A stretch of 36,650 nt of DNA from NCBI GenBank assembly GCA_030706685.1, contig JAUZOA010000057.1, positions 1 through 36,650 of the forward strand. Reading direction: 5' to 3'. The notes below the pieces were generated by a model. The model ran no database searches and had not been told where the DNA came from. It worked only from the letters and a program-made list of their open reading frames with translations. This stretch comes from Bacteroidota bacterium (GTDB lineage: Bacteria > Bacteroidota > Bacteroidia > Chitinophagales > Chitinophagaceae). The stretch's first letter is position 1. Each line of letters opens with the position of its first letter. This document shows, piece after piece, positions 28,847 through 36,650 of the stretch. The position numbers and the translations under genes were made by a program.

Positions 28847-30742
28847 ATGCATTATGTTTCTGCTGACGGATTGACAAAAAGCTATGGCATCACCCCTCTT
28901 TTTGAAAATATCTCGTTTAATATAGAAGAAGGCGATAAGATAGCGTTGGTAGCGCGAAATGGTTCCGGCAAATCCACCCTGTTAAAAATCCTTGCCGGGA
29001 AAGAAACCCCCGATGAAGGAAAATGCCGGATCAATAAAGATGTAGATGTGGTATTATTCGAACAGGAGCCTGTATTCGCGGAAAATCATTCCGTGCTGGA
29101 TAATATTTTTTTTCACAATCATCCCATTATTAATGTCATAAAAGAATTTGAAGCCGCCAATGAGAAAAATGATCCCGAAAAATTAAATGCCGCTATTATT
29201 AAAATGGATGAGCTGGGAGCCTGGGATTTTGACGCCCGCGTAAAGCAGGTTCTTGGCAAACTGAATATTCACAATCTTGATCAAATAGTGAATACGCTCA
29301 GCGGCGGCCAGAGAAAAAGAGTAGCGCTGGCAAAAGCATTAATCGATATCGGTTTTGAACATAAACATGTGCTCCTGCTCATGGATGAGCCCACTAACCA
29401 CCTGGATGTGGAAATGGTAGAGTGGCTCGAACATTATCTCGACAAAGAAAATGTAACGCTCCTGCTGGTTACACATGACCGTTATTTTCTCGATGCCGTC
29501 TGCAAAGAAATATGGGAGCTCGAAGGAAATAACCTCTATATCTATAAAGGAGATTATGAAAATTATTTAGAAAAAAAGGCAGCCAGGGTAGAAAGCGGCC
29601 TGGCCAGTATTGATAAAGCCAAAAATACTTACCGCAAAGAGCTCGAATGGATGCGCAAGCAGCCTAAGGCAAGGACTACCAAAAGTAAGAGCCGGCAGGA
29701 TAATTTTTATGAAATAGAAAAAAAAGCAAAGCAAAAGATCGAAGACCAGCAGGTACAACTGCAGATGAAAATGAACAGGCTTGGCGGTAAAGTGATCGAA
29801 ATGAAAAAAGTGTATAAAAGCTATGGCGATAAAGTGATCCTGAAAGGATTTGATTATACTTTCACCAAAGGCGAGCGGGTTGGGGTGGTCGGAAAGAACG
29901 GGGTGGGGAAATCCACTTTCATCAATATCCTGCAGGGAACCGAAAAAGCCGATAGCGGAAAAATAAATATTGGCGATACGGTTATATTCGGCAATTATTC
30001 GCAGCAGGGATTGCCGGTAAAAGAAGATATGCGGGTAATCGAATTTGTGAAAAATATTGCCGAGCATTTCCCGCTGGCCAGTGGGGGAACATTGAGCGCC
30101 GCGCAATTCCTTCAATTATTCTTATTCGATCCCGACAAACAATATACTTATATCAGCAGCCTGAGCGGCGGGGAGAAAAGAAGATTGCATTTGCTTTCGA
30201 TATTATTTCGTAATCCCAACTTCCTGGTATTGGATGAGCCCACCAATGACCTCGACCTGCCGACACTGGGAGTGCTGGAAAATTTCTTAAGCGAATTCCC
30301 CGGGTGTCTTGTCATTGTCTCCCACGACCGGTATTTTATGGACAGGCTGGTAGATCATTTATTTGTTTTTGAAGGCGATGGGGTGATCAGGGACTTCCCC
30401 GGGAATTATTCACAGTACAGGATCTGGCAGAAAGAGCAGGAACAGTTACAGGTTGCCGGTTCCCAGTTAGCTCTAAAGAAAGACCTACCCGAAGACAGCA
30501 GTGGCCAGCAACCGCCAACCGGTAACAAACGAAAGCCTTCTTTCAAAGAAAAAAGAGAATTCGAATTGCTGGAAAAAGAGATCGCTGAGCTCGCAAAAGA
30601 AAAAGAGCATATAACCCTCAGGCTGAATAACAGCACCACTCCTTTTGAAGAACTGCAACAACTCTCCCATCGTATTGGCGAAGTGACACAGTTATTAGAT
30701 GAAAAAGAATTGCGCTGGCTGGAATTGAGCGAAGTAATATGA
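28847..30742 (+). CDS. ABC-F family ATPase (Uup-like)
   Basis: A 631-residue soluble protein with two ABC domains and no membrane part. Domain 1: Walker A ARNGSGKSTLLKIL, signature LSGGQRKRVALAKALI, Walker B LLLMDEPTNHLD, then THDRYFLD. An inter-domain linker of about 80 charged residues follows (RKELEWMRKQPKARTTKSKS), the P-site tRNA-contact region of ABC-F proteins. Domain 2: GKNGVGKSTFINIL, LSGGEKRRLHLLSILF, LVLDEPTNDLD, SHDRYFMD. The C-terminal tail (560-631) is a coiled coil as in Uup. ABC-F proteins act on the ribosome in translation or antibiotic protection; the Uup-like tail suggests housekeeping use. I take the ATG at 28847, because the upstream in-frame TTG overlaps a -7 box. Confidence 0.92.
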   Translation: MHYVSADGLTKSYGITPLFENISFNIEEGDKIALVARNGSGKSTLLKILAGKETPDEGKCRINKDVDVVLFEQEPVFAENHSVLDNIFFHNHPIINVIKEFEAANEKNDPEKLNAAIIKMDELGAWDFDARVKQVLGKLNIHNLDQIVNTLSGGQRKRVALAKALIDIGFEHKHVLLLMDEPTNHLDVEMVEWLEHYLDKENVTLLLVTHDRYFLDAVCKEIWELEGNNLYIYKGDYENYLEKKAARVESGLASIDKAKNTYRKELEWMRKQPKARTTKSKSRQDNFYEIEKKAKQKIEDQQVQLQMKMNRLGGKVIEMKKVYKSYGDKVILKGFDYTFTKGERVGVVGKNGVGKSTFINILQGTEKADSGKINIGDTVIFGNYSQQGLPVKEDMRVIEFVKNIAEHFPLASGGTLSAAQFLQLFLFDPDKQYTYISSLSGGEKRRLHLLSILFRNPNFLVLDEPTNDLDLPTLGVLENFLSEFPGCLVIVSHDRYFMDRLVDHLFVFEGDGVIRDFPGNYSQYRIWQKEQEQLQVAGSQLALKKDLPEDSSGQQPPTGNKRKPSFKEKREFELLEKEIAELAKEKEHITLRLNNSTTPFEELQQLSHRIGEVTQLLDEKELRWLELSEVI

Positions 30743-30863
30743 TTTATTTTGCCTTTTATCAATTAATACCTGTTGCCGGTATTCAGCAAAAACTATAGCT
30801 TCCCTTTCTTTCCGCACCGCTGATCCTCCCTTCTTATTTAAAAAAAACCAAAACTTTTTCAAC

Positions 30864-31421
30864 ATGAAAAAAATGTTCATTCCTGCAGTAGCCTGCCTGT
30901 TGCTATTAGCCTGCAACAGCGAAAAGAAAGAAGACGCCAAAACAAGCGGGGGTACCATGAGTACCGACAGCACCAAAAAAATGCCTCCATCAGAATTTGC
31001 CGATGCCAAATACACAGACTTCGGTAAAAAAATGACGGACCAGTTTTCAAAAGGCGATATGGATGGATGGATGTCCAATTATGCTGATAATGCAGTGTTT
31101 TCCTGGTCATCGGGCGATAGCCTTGCCGGTAAGGATGCTATTGCCAAATACTGGAAAGACCGGAGAGCCAATGTTATTGACTCCATTAGTTTCAGCATGG
31201 ATATCTGGTTGCCGATAAAAATAAACACACCGCAACAGGGACCCGATGCGCCGGGTATTTGGCTATTGAGCTGGTACCAGGTAAGTTCAAAGTATAAGAA
31301 CGGAAAAAGGCTGACTTTCTGGGTACATACGGATCATCATTTTAATGCGAATGATAAAATTGACCGGACTATCCAATATATTGACCGTGCGCCAATCAAT
31401 GCCGCGCTGGGTAAGAAATAA
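30864..31421 (+). CDS. NTF2/SnoaL-like lipoprotein
   Basis: A 185-residue protein with a lipoprotein signal (MKKMFIPAVACLLLLACNSE, lipidated Cys17), a short Lys/Ser-rich linker, then an NTF2-like domain from about residue 45 (FGKKMTDQFSKGDMDGWMSN, YADNAVFSWSSGDSLAGKDA, YWKDRR, later LTFWVHTDHHFNANDKI). This matches the SnoaL-like arrangement of a helix pair before a curved sheet. The fold binds small molecules or acts as an enzyme in different members, so no activity can be assigned. It is probably anchored to a periplasm-facing membrane. Separate from the ABC-F gene by 121 bp, so it likely has its own promoter. Confidence 0.85.
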   Translation: MKKMFIPAVACLLLLACNSEKKEDAKTSGGTMSTDSTKKMPPSEFADAKYTDFGKKMTDQFSKGDMDGWMSNYADNAVFSWSSGDSLAGKDAIAKYWKDRRANVIDSISFSMDIWLPIKINTPQQGPDAPGIWLLSWYQVSSKYKNGKRLTFWVHTDHHFNANDKIDRTIQYIDRAPINAALGKK

Positions 31422-31462
31422 ATCCGGCAAAAGAAACCCTTTCAAAAGGCCAGAAAAAAAAG

Positions 31463-31510
31463 TTTCCCGCAGCGACGCAGCGCCGTTGCGGGAAATGATT
31501 TATTTTCAGT
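31463..31510 (+). terminator. Hairpin after the NTF2-like gene
   Basis: TTTCCCGCA (31463-31471) pairs with TGCGGGAAA (31487-31495) around a GC-rich loop that itself holds CGCAGCG. TGATTTATTTT follows, so it may terminate the plus-strand gene ending at 31421. The U tract is imperfect. Confidence 0.45.
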
Positions 31511-31592
31511 TAATTCTTTTGGGGCTAACCGGGTATAAGTGGGGTCCCAATCCTGAACAAATTTCTCTCCCGGTAGCAACCGGGACCGTTTT

Positions 31593-32546
31593 TCAAAATA
31601 AAACCCTGTCTTCTATCAGCTCACTATAGGCTCTCTCCGAATAATAAAGGTATTTTTTGGAATCATAGGGTGTGCCGCAAAGGATAGAATGAATAAACCC
31701 ATTCCGCTCTACCTGCACGGTATGAAAGATTTTCCTGTCGGGATTGGTCTTGAAAAAAAATTGAACCTGGTCATTCCCGGATTTATAAACGACCAGGCTA
31801 TCATCACGAACTTGCTGAAATGAAAAGTCGGCCCGGAGTTGTTGCAGAAATAAATGACTCCGGTACCAGGTACCGCCTGTAGCCGAAACAAAAGGTTTAC
31901 CATTATATAAAGCGATACTATCGTTATAAGCGAATACATTCAGCGCTGATCCTTTTACTGTGTTCAGCCAGTTTTTAAATTTTGAATAATAACTGCTGTC
32001 ATATCCGTAATCACTATCCAGGAAACTTATCCGTTTGATAAAAGAAGGAATTTTCTTCACACTGGCCAGGTAACCAAATATAAAACTGCCGCCCCCGCTA
32101 TGGCCATTGAGGTATATGTCTTTGTGCTTTCCGGGTATCAACCTCCTCAGTGAATCGATAATATGAGGAATAGTGGTGGTAAAATCCGGGTGTCGTTGCT
32201 TCCATGCGGGCCAGCTTTTATAATTATTTTCCAGGTAGATAACCACAAAATTCCTGTCGCTCAATTGCTCCCTGATAAATCTCGTTTGCGCCCTTATATG
32301 CTGGATATCGAAATGCCAATCGTCTCCTTCCTTCGTTTTCTTTCCCATGGTTTGTTCGGTAGTATTGCCATTGGGTAAAGCGAAAAAAGTGATGATGGAA
32401 GGTTTCCGTTTTGAAAAACCGGCGGGCTGGTCAATAGTCACCCTGACGCTGTCTTTCGCCATAAAAGAAATTATACTATCGGTTCGCGTTTGCGTCCGTG
32501 CCGCAGTACAAGCCAGGATCATTAAAATACCGGGGAGAGTTTTCAA
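31593..32546 (-). CDS. Exported alpha/beta hydrolase-like protein
   Basis: A 317-residue protein with an N-terminal leader (MKTLPGILMILACTAARTQ) whose Cys13 could serve as a lipobox cysteine. The body has the serine-hydrolase nucleophile elbow GHSGGG (148-153, Ser150) after KHKDIYLNGH, an earlier strand FVVIYLENNYKSWPAW, an aspartate-rich LDSDYGYDSSYYSK after the next strand, and a late NGFIHSILCGT whose His could complete the triad. This pattern fits a carboxylesterase or peptidase-like hydrolase. The substrate is unknown. It stands alone on the minus strand between plus-strand genes. Confidence 0.8.
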   Translation of the reverse strand: MKTLPGILMILACTAARTQTRTDSIISFMAKDSVRVTIDQPAGFSKRKPSIITFFALPNGNTTEQTMGKKTKEGDDWHFDIQHIRAQTRFIREQLSDRNFVVIYLENNYKSWPAWKQRHPDFTTTIPHIIDSLRRLIPGKHKDIYLNGHSGGGSFIFGYLASVKKIPSFIKRISFLDSDYGYDSSYYSKFKNWLNTVKGSALNVFAYNDSIALYNGKPFVSATGGTWYRSHLFLQQLRADFSFQQVRDDSLVVYKSGNDQVQFFFKTNPDRKIFHTVQVERNGFIHSILCGTPYDSKKYLYYSERAYSELIEDRVLF

Positions 32547-32970
32547 AAAAATAAAATTTCCGGGTAAGTTACAGCATTCAGTATTTCCTTATTTGAAATT
32601 TTCAATCCCGCCCCGGGCGGAAGGGAAATCATTGCTGTAATGAAAAATCGCGCGGTATTCTTTATGTTTCGCTTAGAAGAGCCATTTGATAAAATGAAAG
32701 CTATTATGCAGTGGAATATAACCCGTTCAGTTGTAATACAAGGGGAAACGTACAATTACGAGTGGATAACCTTGTTAATAAAAAATAACCAGTCTCTACT
32801 CACTTATTATCAAAATCTTGCACTGAAAAAATTATTGTATCGTAAAAATCACATAGGGTTATCGTTTTGTAGTCCGGAATTAATTTCTAATTTACGTTCT
32901 CATTCAGAAGCCAATTCCTGCGATAAAACAATTCCATTATCCGGATTGTTAATTTTAAATCGTACCTCTT

Positions 32971-33483
32971 ATGATGAGCAGGAATTTTACTCCGGAACAA
33001 GACCTTATTGACAAGTTTCTCCTTGGTGATGCTATAGCTTTCGAAGAGCTTTCCAGGCGTTATAGTTATCCTCTTTATTCTTACTGTATTACTAAATTAA
33101 ATTCCCGGGAAGATGCCAGGCGCATCGTGAGGACTATTTTTATCTCGTTATGGGAAAAAAGAGATACTATGCCGCTGGATTTTTCCCTGTCTATTTATCT
33201 CTATTCAGAAGTGCGGAGGTCTGTAGTACAGTGTCTCAACAGCAAGCTAAATACAAATTCGGATATCCCTGCTATCGAGGAAGAGATCCTTCCTTCTTTC
33301 AGCGCTGCCCGGCTTCAAAAAGCCAGGCTACCCGTTAAATATTCTGTTCAAATAAAATCCGTTGGCCTTTCTTTCGAACCCGGGAAAGGGAAATATGAAG
33401 AACTCCGGTGGAGCAAATATTCACCGGTTATAAAACTGAAAGAACTAAAGCATACTCTCCAGGATATGCTTCATCTTTCCTGA
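32971..33483 (+). CDS. ECF-type sigma factor, region 2 present, region 4 not recognisable
   Basis: A 170-residue protein. Residues 10-65 are a sigma-70 region 2 (DLIDKFLLGDAIAFEELSRR, LNSREDARRIVRTIFISLWE), with the LLGDxxAFEEL and D-A-(R)-x-IV-x-x-x-F-x-x-LW-x-x-R pattern of Bacteroidetes ECF sigma factors. The C-terminal part, where region 4 should give a helix-turn-helix with LSxxEIA-like residues, instead reads LQKARLPVKYSVQIKSVGLS, then KGKYEELRWSKYSP, and contains no such motif. The protein may thus have lost promoter -35 recognition. A small FecR-like protein follows. Either a decaying sigma/anti-sigma pair or a reduced regulator; start chosen at MMSRNFTPE. Confidence 0.65.
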   Translation: MMSRNFTPEQDLIDKFLLGDAIAFEELSRRYSYPLYSYCITKLNSREDARRIVRTIFISLWEKRDTMPLDFSLSIYLYSEVRRSVVQCLNSKLNTNSDIPAIEEEILPSFSAARLQKARLPVKYSVQIKSVGLSFEPGKGKYEELRWSKYSPVIKLKELKHTLQDMLHLS

Positions 33484-33518
33484 TCTTTCATTACTTCATA
33501 TATTTAATCACCTTTCTT

Positions 33519-33761
33519 ATGACGACAGACATACTTAAAAAGAAAACGGCCCGGTACCTTCGCGGTCAATCAGTTCCGGCGGAAAGAAAACAAATACAGA
33601 ACTGGCTTTCCTGCACCGGTGACAGAAAAATGAGCGTATCAACAGAGGAGAGAACGATCATCGAGAATCTCATCGTGGCCGAAGTGAAAGCTTATATTGA
33701 TTACACGAAGCTGGAGCCTGAGCCGGCGCCCTGGTGGAAAAAGATCACAGCCTTTTTTTAA
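33519..33761 (+). CDS. Short protein resembling the N-terminus of a FecR-type anti-sigma factor
   Basis: An 80-residue protein reading MTTDILKKKTARYLRGQSVP, AERKQIQNWLSCTGDRKMSV and ending PAPWWKKITAFF. The L-x-x-Y-L-x-G-x-x-x-x-E-x-x-x-I-x-x-W spacing is that of the cytoplasmic anti-sigma head of FecR proteins. FecR continues into a membrane helix and periplasmic domain, which are absent here. The closing PWWKKITAFF looks like the run-in to a membrane helix, cut short. It begins 36 bases after the sigma-like gene, as in normal pairs. A longer frame from 33408 overlaps the sigma gene and is less likely. It overlaps the convergent glycosyltransferase gene by 17 bases. Confidence 0.6.
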   Translation: MTTDILKKKTARYLRGQSVPAERKQIQNWLSCTGDRKMSVSTEERTIIENLIVAEVKAYIDYTKLEPEPAPWWKKITAFF

Positions 33762-34746
33762 CAGCGTCCAATACATCCGCCACTTCGATCTGCTGCATAC
33801 ATTTAAAATGTCCAAGCGGGCATTTGGCATAACCGATCTTGGAGCAGGGACGGCACCATAATTTATTTACCTGCAGGATATCATAAGGCAACCGCTGTTG
33901 GGCGGATAAAAAATTATCGCCATAATAGGGATACATCCCAAAAGAAGGAACTGTATTTCCCCAGAGAGAAATGACGGGTCGCTTATACGCCGCGGCTATA
34001 TGCATCAGCCCGGTATCATGTGTAATGATCAGTTTGGCTTTGCGAACAAGATCGGCGCTTTCATTGATGCTGAATTTACCGCAGGCATTATATATTTTTA
34101 CCGGGTCGGCTGAAGCTATCTCCCTTCCGCTACCGGCATCTTCTTTTCCCCCGAGCAGAATAAGCGGGTGATCCAAGCGGCCAGCAAATTCTTTCCATTT
34201 ATTCACCGGCCATTTCTTCGTACCAAGGGCGGCGCCGATAACACAGGCAATATACCCGGCATGATGTGAAGCCGGTATGTCGTGCTTTGTTGTCTCCTCT
34301 TTCGCAGAGATAAAATAATCCAAACCTGCCCCGTCATTTTTTACACCGAATGGTCCTACTGTATCCAGGTACCGGTCTACAATATGAACCTTTGGAAGAA
34401 TATTCAGTTTGATACTGGTATAAATATATTTTTCAATATTCAGTTTATAAAACGAATACGACTTTTTCTTCAGCTCTCTTTTCAGACGAAGCGTCCGGGC
34501 ATTATGATGCAGGTCAATAATGTAATCATAGTTCTCCCCTGCCAGTTCATGTACCATCAACTCGCGGCTATGGGCCCATAAATGCAGCTTATCGATATAC
34601 GGGTTGTGCGCCACCACAGGCAGGAAAGCTTCTTTGGTAACAAAATGCACTTCCGCGTCCGGTACTTGTTTTTTCAGGCAGCGGATGACAGGTGTTGTCA
34701 GTACAATATCGCCGATGGAGGAAAAACGTATAAGGAGGAGCTTCAT
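33745..34746 (-). CDS. Glycosyltransferase family 9 (heptosyltransferase-like)
   Basis: A 333-residue GT-B enzyme of family GT9, which adds heptose or related sugars from ADP-sugars to lipopolysaccharide or to proteins. The N-terminus MKLLLIRFSSIGDIVLTTPV is diagnostic, followed by VHFVTKEAF and YDYIIDLHHNARTLRLK. The C-terminal sugar-nucleotide domain has the hallmark THDTGLMHIAAAYKRPVISL. Near the end, CRPCSKIGYAKCPLGHFKC holds five cysteines, a feature seen in many Bacteroidetes members and possibly metal-binding. The acceptor is unknown. It lies downstream of an MFS gene with only a 53-base repeat array between them and shares its strand, so co-transcription is plausible. Confidence 0.92.
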   Translation of the reverse strand: MKLLLIRFSSIGDIVLTTPVIRCLKKQVPDAEVHFVTKEAFLPVVAHNPYIDKLHLWAHSRELMVHELAGENYDYIIDLHHNARTLRLKRELKKKSYSFYKLNIEKYIYTSIKLNILPKVHIVDRYLDTVGPFGVKNDGAGLDYFISAKEETTKHDIPASHHAGYIACVIGAALGTKKWPVNKWKEFAGRLDHPLILLGGKEDAGSGREIASADPVKIYNACGKFSINESADLVRKAKLIITHDTGLMHIAAAYKRPVISLWGNTVPSFGMYPYYGDNFLSAQQRLPYDILQVNKLWCRPCSKIGYAKCPLGHFKCMQQIEVADVLDAVKKRL

Positions 34747-34751
34747 GACGC

Positions 34752-34800
34752 GAATTACACGAATGTACGCGAATGTACGCGAACGTACGCGAATGTACGC
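34752..34800. repeat. 10-bp-period array between MFS and glycosyltransferase genes
   Basis: GAATGTACGC begins at 34761, 34771, 34781 (as GAACGTACGC) and 34791, preceded by a partial unit gaattacac. The array fills the whole gap between the two genes, abutting the MFS stop codon. It therefore takes the place of the ribosome-binding region of the glycosyltransferase gene on the minus strand. Confidence 0.85.
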
Positions 34801-36050
34801 TAAGGGATCATTTCTTCAACTTCAATATAATTCAGGTCTTTATGATAAGTTTCCTCCGTGAAATAGAAAGCAATTAACGTAATGATCATTACAACAGTTC
34901 CTGTAACAATACCGCTTTTGATCAGCGGCCACTTCCATGTTTGCTGAAAAAGACCCAGGAACATCATATTGATCAGGGGAAGCGCCCCCCGTACCATGTT
35001 GGGGATAGTAGTAGCCGCCGTGGCTCTGAGGTTGGTGCCAAATTGTTCGGCGCCCATCGTTATAAAGATGGCCCAGAACCCTGTACTGAATCCTAACAAA
35101 GCGCAGATACCGTACATCCTTGCATCTGAATTATTATAACTGCTGAAAAAAAGGATCAATGATAAGATCGTAAGAATATAATAGAGCAATAATCCCTTTT
35201 TCCGGCTTTTAAAATACTGGCAAATAAACCCTACGGCAATATCGCCTATAGCTATAGCGGCATAAGCAAACATAATGGCGCGGCCTGAATCAATGGTCGT
35301 GCTTCCAAATAATTTATTCCCGAATTTGTCACTTTGATTTACCAATATACCGATTACATACCAGGTAGGAAGACCGATCAGTATGGCAAGAATATATTTT
35401 TTAAACCGGCGGCCATTGGTAAAGAACATAAAGAAATTCCCTCTTGAAATATTCTGTTGTTTTACCTGCCTGAACATTCCTGATTCAGCAACACTGATCC
35501 GAAGCACAAGGAGCAATATACCAAGACCGCCGCCAATTTTATAACACAACCGCCAATCACCCGAAAACTGGTAGGTAAAATAAGCAGCTACAGCGCCACC
35601 GAGGCCAATGCCTGCCACCAATGATGTACCAATACCCCTTTTATTTTTTGGCAGCAGTTCACTCACCAATGTAATTCCTGCTCCTAATTCGCCCGCCAGG
35701 CCCAGCCCCGCCGCAAACCGGCAAGAGGCATATTCATTCACCGTATGCACAAACCCTGTAATGAAATTGGCAATAGAATATAAAATAATGGACCCGAATA
35801 AAACAGATAGCCGCCCTTTCTTATCTCCCATAATACCCCAGATCACTCCTCCCAGGAGCAGACCGACCATTTGCCAGTTGATCACTTTGGTACTGTCTGC
35901 CAGCATACTTTCCATAGTAGCTCCCACCCCGAGCATACTTTCTTTTTTAACTATGGTGAACAGCAGCAGATCGTAAATATCAACAAAGTAGCCCAACGCG
36001 GCTACAATTACCGTAATATTTAAAACAGAGTATGATTTATTCTCTTCCAT
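34800..36050 (-). CDS. Major facilitator superfamily transporter
   Basis: A 416-residue protein with about 12 membrane helices, of MFS length. Helix 1 reads NITVIVAALGYFVDIYDLLL, with the acidic residues of the metabolite:proton symporter group. The loop between helices 2 and 3 has GDKKGRLSV, a form of the MFS motif A. Helix 4-5 has RFAAGLGLAGELGAGITLVS followed by ELLPKNKRG, a motif pair of sugar or dicarboxylate symporters. The second half has GAEQFGTNLRATAATTIPNM. A proton-coupled importer of a small metabolite is likely; the substrate cannot be read. It starts 15 bases after the DedA-family gene on the same strand, so the two form an operon. Confidence 0.9.
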   Translation of the reverse strand: MEENKSYSVLNITVIVAALGYFVDIYDLLLFTIVKKESMLGVGATMESMLADSTKVINWQMVGLLLGGVIWGIMGDKKGRLSVLFGSIILYSIANFITGFVHTVNEYASCRFAAGLGLAGELGAGITLVSELLPKNKRGIGTSLVAGIGLGGAVAAYFTYQFSGDWRLCYKIGGGLGILLLVLRISVAESGMFRQVKQQNISRGNFFMFFTNGRRFKKYILAILIGLPTWYVIGILVNQSDKFGNKLFGSTTIDSGRAIMFAYAAIAIGDIAVGFICQYFKSRKKGLLLYYILTILSLILFFSSYNNSDARMYGICALLGFSTGFWAIFITMGAEQFGTNLRATAATTIPNMVRGALPLINMMFLGLFQQTWKWPLIKSGIVTGTVVMIITLIAFYFTEETYHKDLNYIEVEEMIP

Positions 36051-36065
36051 AAATCATTTGTGTTA

Positions 36066-36650
36066 TTAATTGGGCGAAGGAGTATCCGCTTTCGGTTTGC
36101 TCCTTGAAAATATTTTGACCAGTACCGGGGCAGTGGTTACCAATACGATTCCAAGTACGATTAATTCTAAATGTTGTTTGAGATCAAATCCAAACTCGGC
36201 TAATATCCATTTTTGCAGGAAATAACCCGCAAACAACATACTGAACACCCATGCTACTGAGCCGGCAATATTAAAAAAATGAAATTTCTTCCTGTCCATC
36301 TGAACAATACCTGCTACAATAGGCGCAAAAGTTCTGATAAACGGAAGAAACCTCGCGCCAATAACGGCAAGACCTCCATGCTTCATATAAAACTCATTCG
36401 CCTGGTGCAGGTATTTTCTTTTAAAGAAAAAATTCTCCCTCCAATGATACATGGCCGGACCCACTTTTCGTCCTGTCCAATAGCCAACTGTATTTCCAAG
36501 GATGCCAAAAAAAGAGATCAGCAACCACAAGACGATAAGGTCTACCCATTCATTTTGCAGGTGGCCTATGCCCAATAGTTTCAGGAACTGGTAAGCCAGG
36601 CCTGGTTCGCCATTATCTAATTTATGCGCATAGATCCCTGCTACAAATAA
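36066..36650 (-). CDS. DedA/VTT family membrane protein (5' end beyond window)
   Basis: The open frame continues to the window edge (LFVAGIYAHKLDNGEPGLAY at its start in the window), so the N-terminus lies outside. The visible 194 residues have the VTT/SNARE-associated core: FFGILGNTVGYWTGRKVGPA, the amphipathic FKRKYLHQANEFYMKHGGLA, VIGARFLPFIRTFAPIVAGI with the conserved R-F-x-P-x-x-R-T motif, and MDRKKFHFFNIAGSVAWV. DedA proteins are inner-membrane transporters, several shown to be lipid (undecaprenyl-phosphate) flippases. A TTG inside the frame (36575) is not the real start. Together with the MFS gene it forms a two-gene unit. Confidence 0.9.
   Translation of the reverse strand, partial: LFVAGIYAHKLDNGEPGLAYQFLKLLGIGHLQNEWVDLIVLWLLISFFGILGNTVGYWTGRKVGPAMYHWRENFFFKRKYLHQANEFYMKHGGLAVIGARFLPFIRTFAPIVAGIVQMDRKKFHFFNIAGSVAWVFSMLFAGYFLQKWILAEFGFDLKQHLELIVLGIVLVTTAPVLVKIFSRSKPKADTPSPN

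Noticed and set aside
32640-33011. 123-codon plus-strand ORF
   Set aside because: Overlaps the sigma-factor start by 41 bases and resembles no protein; the upstream region is AT-rich leader.

Overview
The window looks like chromosomal DNA of a Bacteroidota bacterium, most likely a Chitinophagaceae-type member. The signs are a Reg_prop/Y_Y_Y sensor, DUF6266 and DUF6600 proteins, an ECF sigma/FecR-like pair, a Bacteroidetes-type RHS core, YciI and CvpA proteins, and several promoter boxes fitting the Bacteroidetes -7 consensus TAnnTTTG. No search was run, so all names rest on motif and family recognition.

Left part (1-17.3 kb), mostly ordinary chromosome: a 5'-complete but edge-truncated beta-propeller sensor; a GNAT acetyltransferase; a RES/Xre toxin-antitoxin pair; a block of hairpin and direct repeats; a YkgJ-like cysteine-cluster protein; a sterol-desaturase-family oxidase; gcvP with a 9-bp-period repeat array in its leader; a secreted unknown protein; a YciI protein; a 358-bp inverted-repeat element; a membrane histidine kinase; a CvpA-CAP fusion; a DUF6600 protein with an Asn/Arg/Gln-rich repetitive tail; and a DUF6266 protein preceded by an 11-bp-period array.

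Middle part (17.4-25.9 kb), accessory: an array of small AT-rich modules, all coded on the minus strand. Most modules look like the C-terminal tip of a polymorphic (RHS-type) toxin, often with no start codon of its own, followed within a few bases by a small secreted, lipoprotein or membrane protein that fits an immunity role. One tip sits behind an RHS core and resembles the colicin E3/cloacin ribonuclease domain; another is a metzincin-type zinc protease. The modules are separated by two related repeat families: alpha, about 82 bp with a perfect 10-bp hairpin, and beta, about 280 bp. The outer ends of both share a GACAGC(A/G)GGGG sequence. One spacer is a broken REP-associated tyrosine transposase (RAYT) gene flanked by inverted alpha copies, and a second broken RAYT closes the array. 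One alpha copy is interrupted by a 364-bp miniature element with a perfect 7-bp target duplication, and an empty site lies in the same window.

Right part (26-36.65 kb), chromosomal again: an 11-bp-period array, a probable Tat-exported dienelactone hydrolase, a tail-anchored J-domain protein, an unknown conserved-looking protein, an ABC-F ATPase, an NTF2-like lipoprotein, a secreted alpha/beta hydrolase, a reduced sigma/anti-sigma pair, and a minus-strand run of DedA protein (cut by the edge), MFS transporter and family-9 glycosyltransferase, the last two separated by a 10-bp-period array.

The most unusual content is the repeat-punctuated tip/immunity array. A second theme is four intergenic arrays of short degenerate repeats with periods of 9, 10, 11 and 11 bp, each with a different unit.
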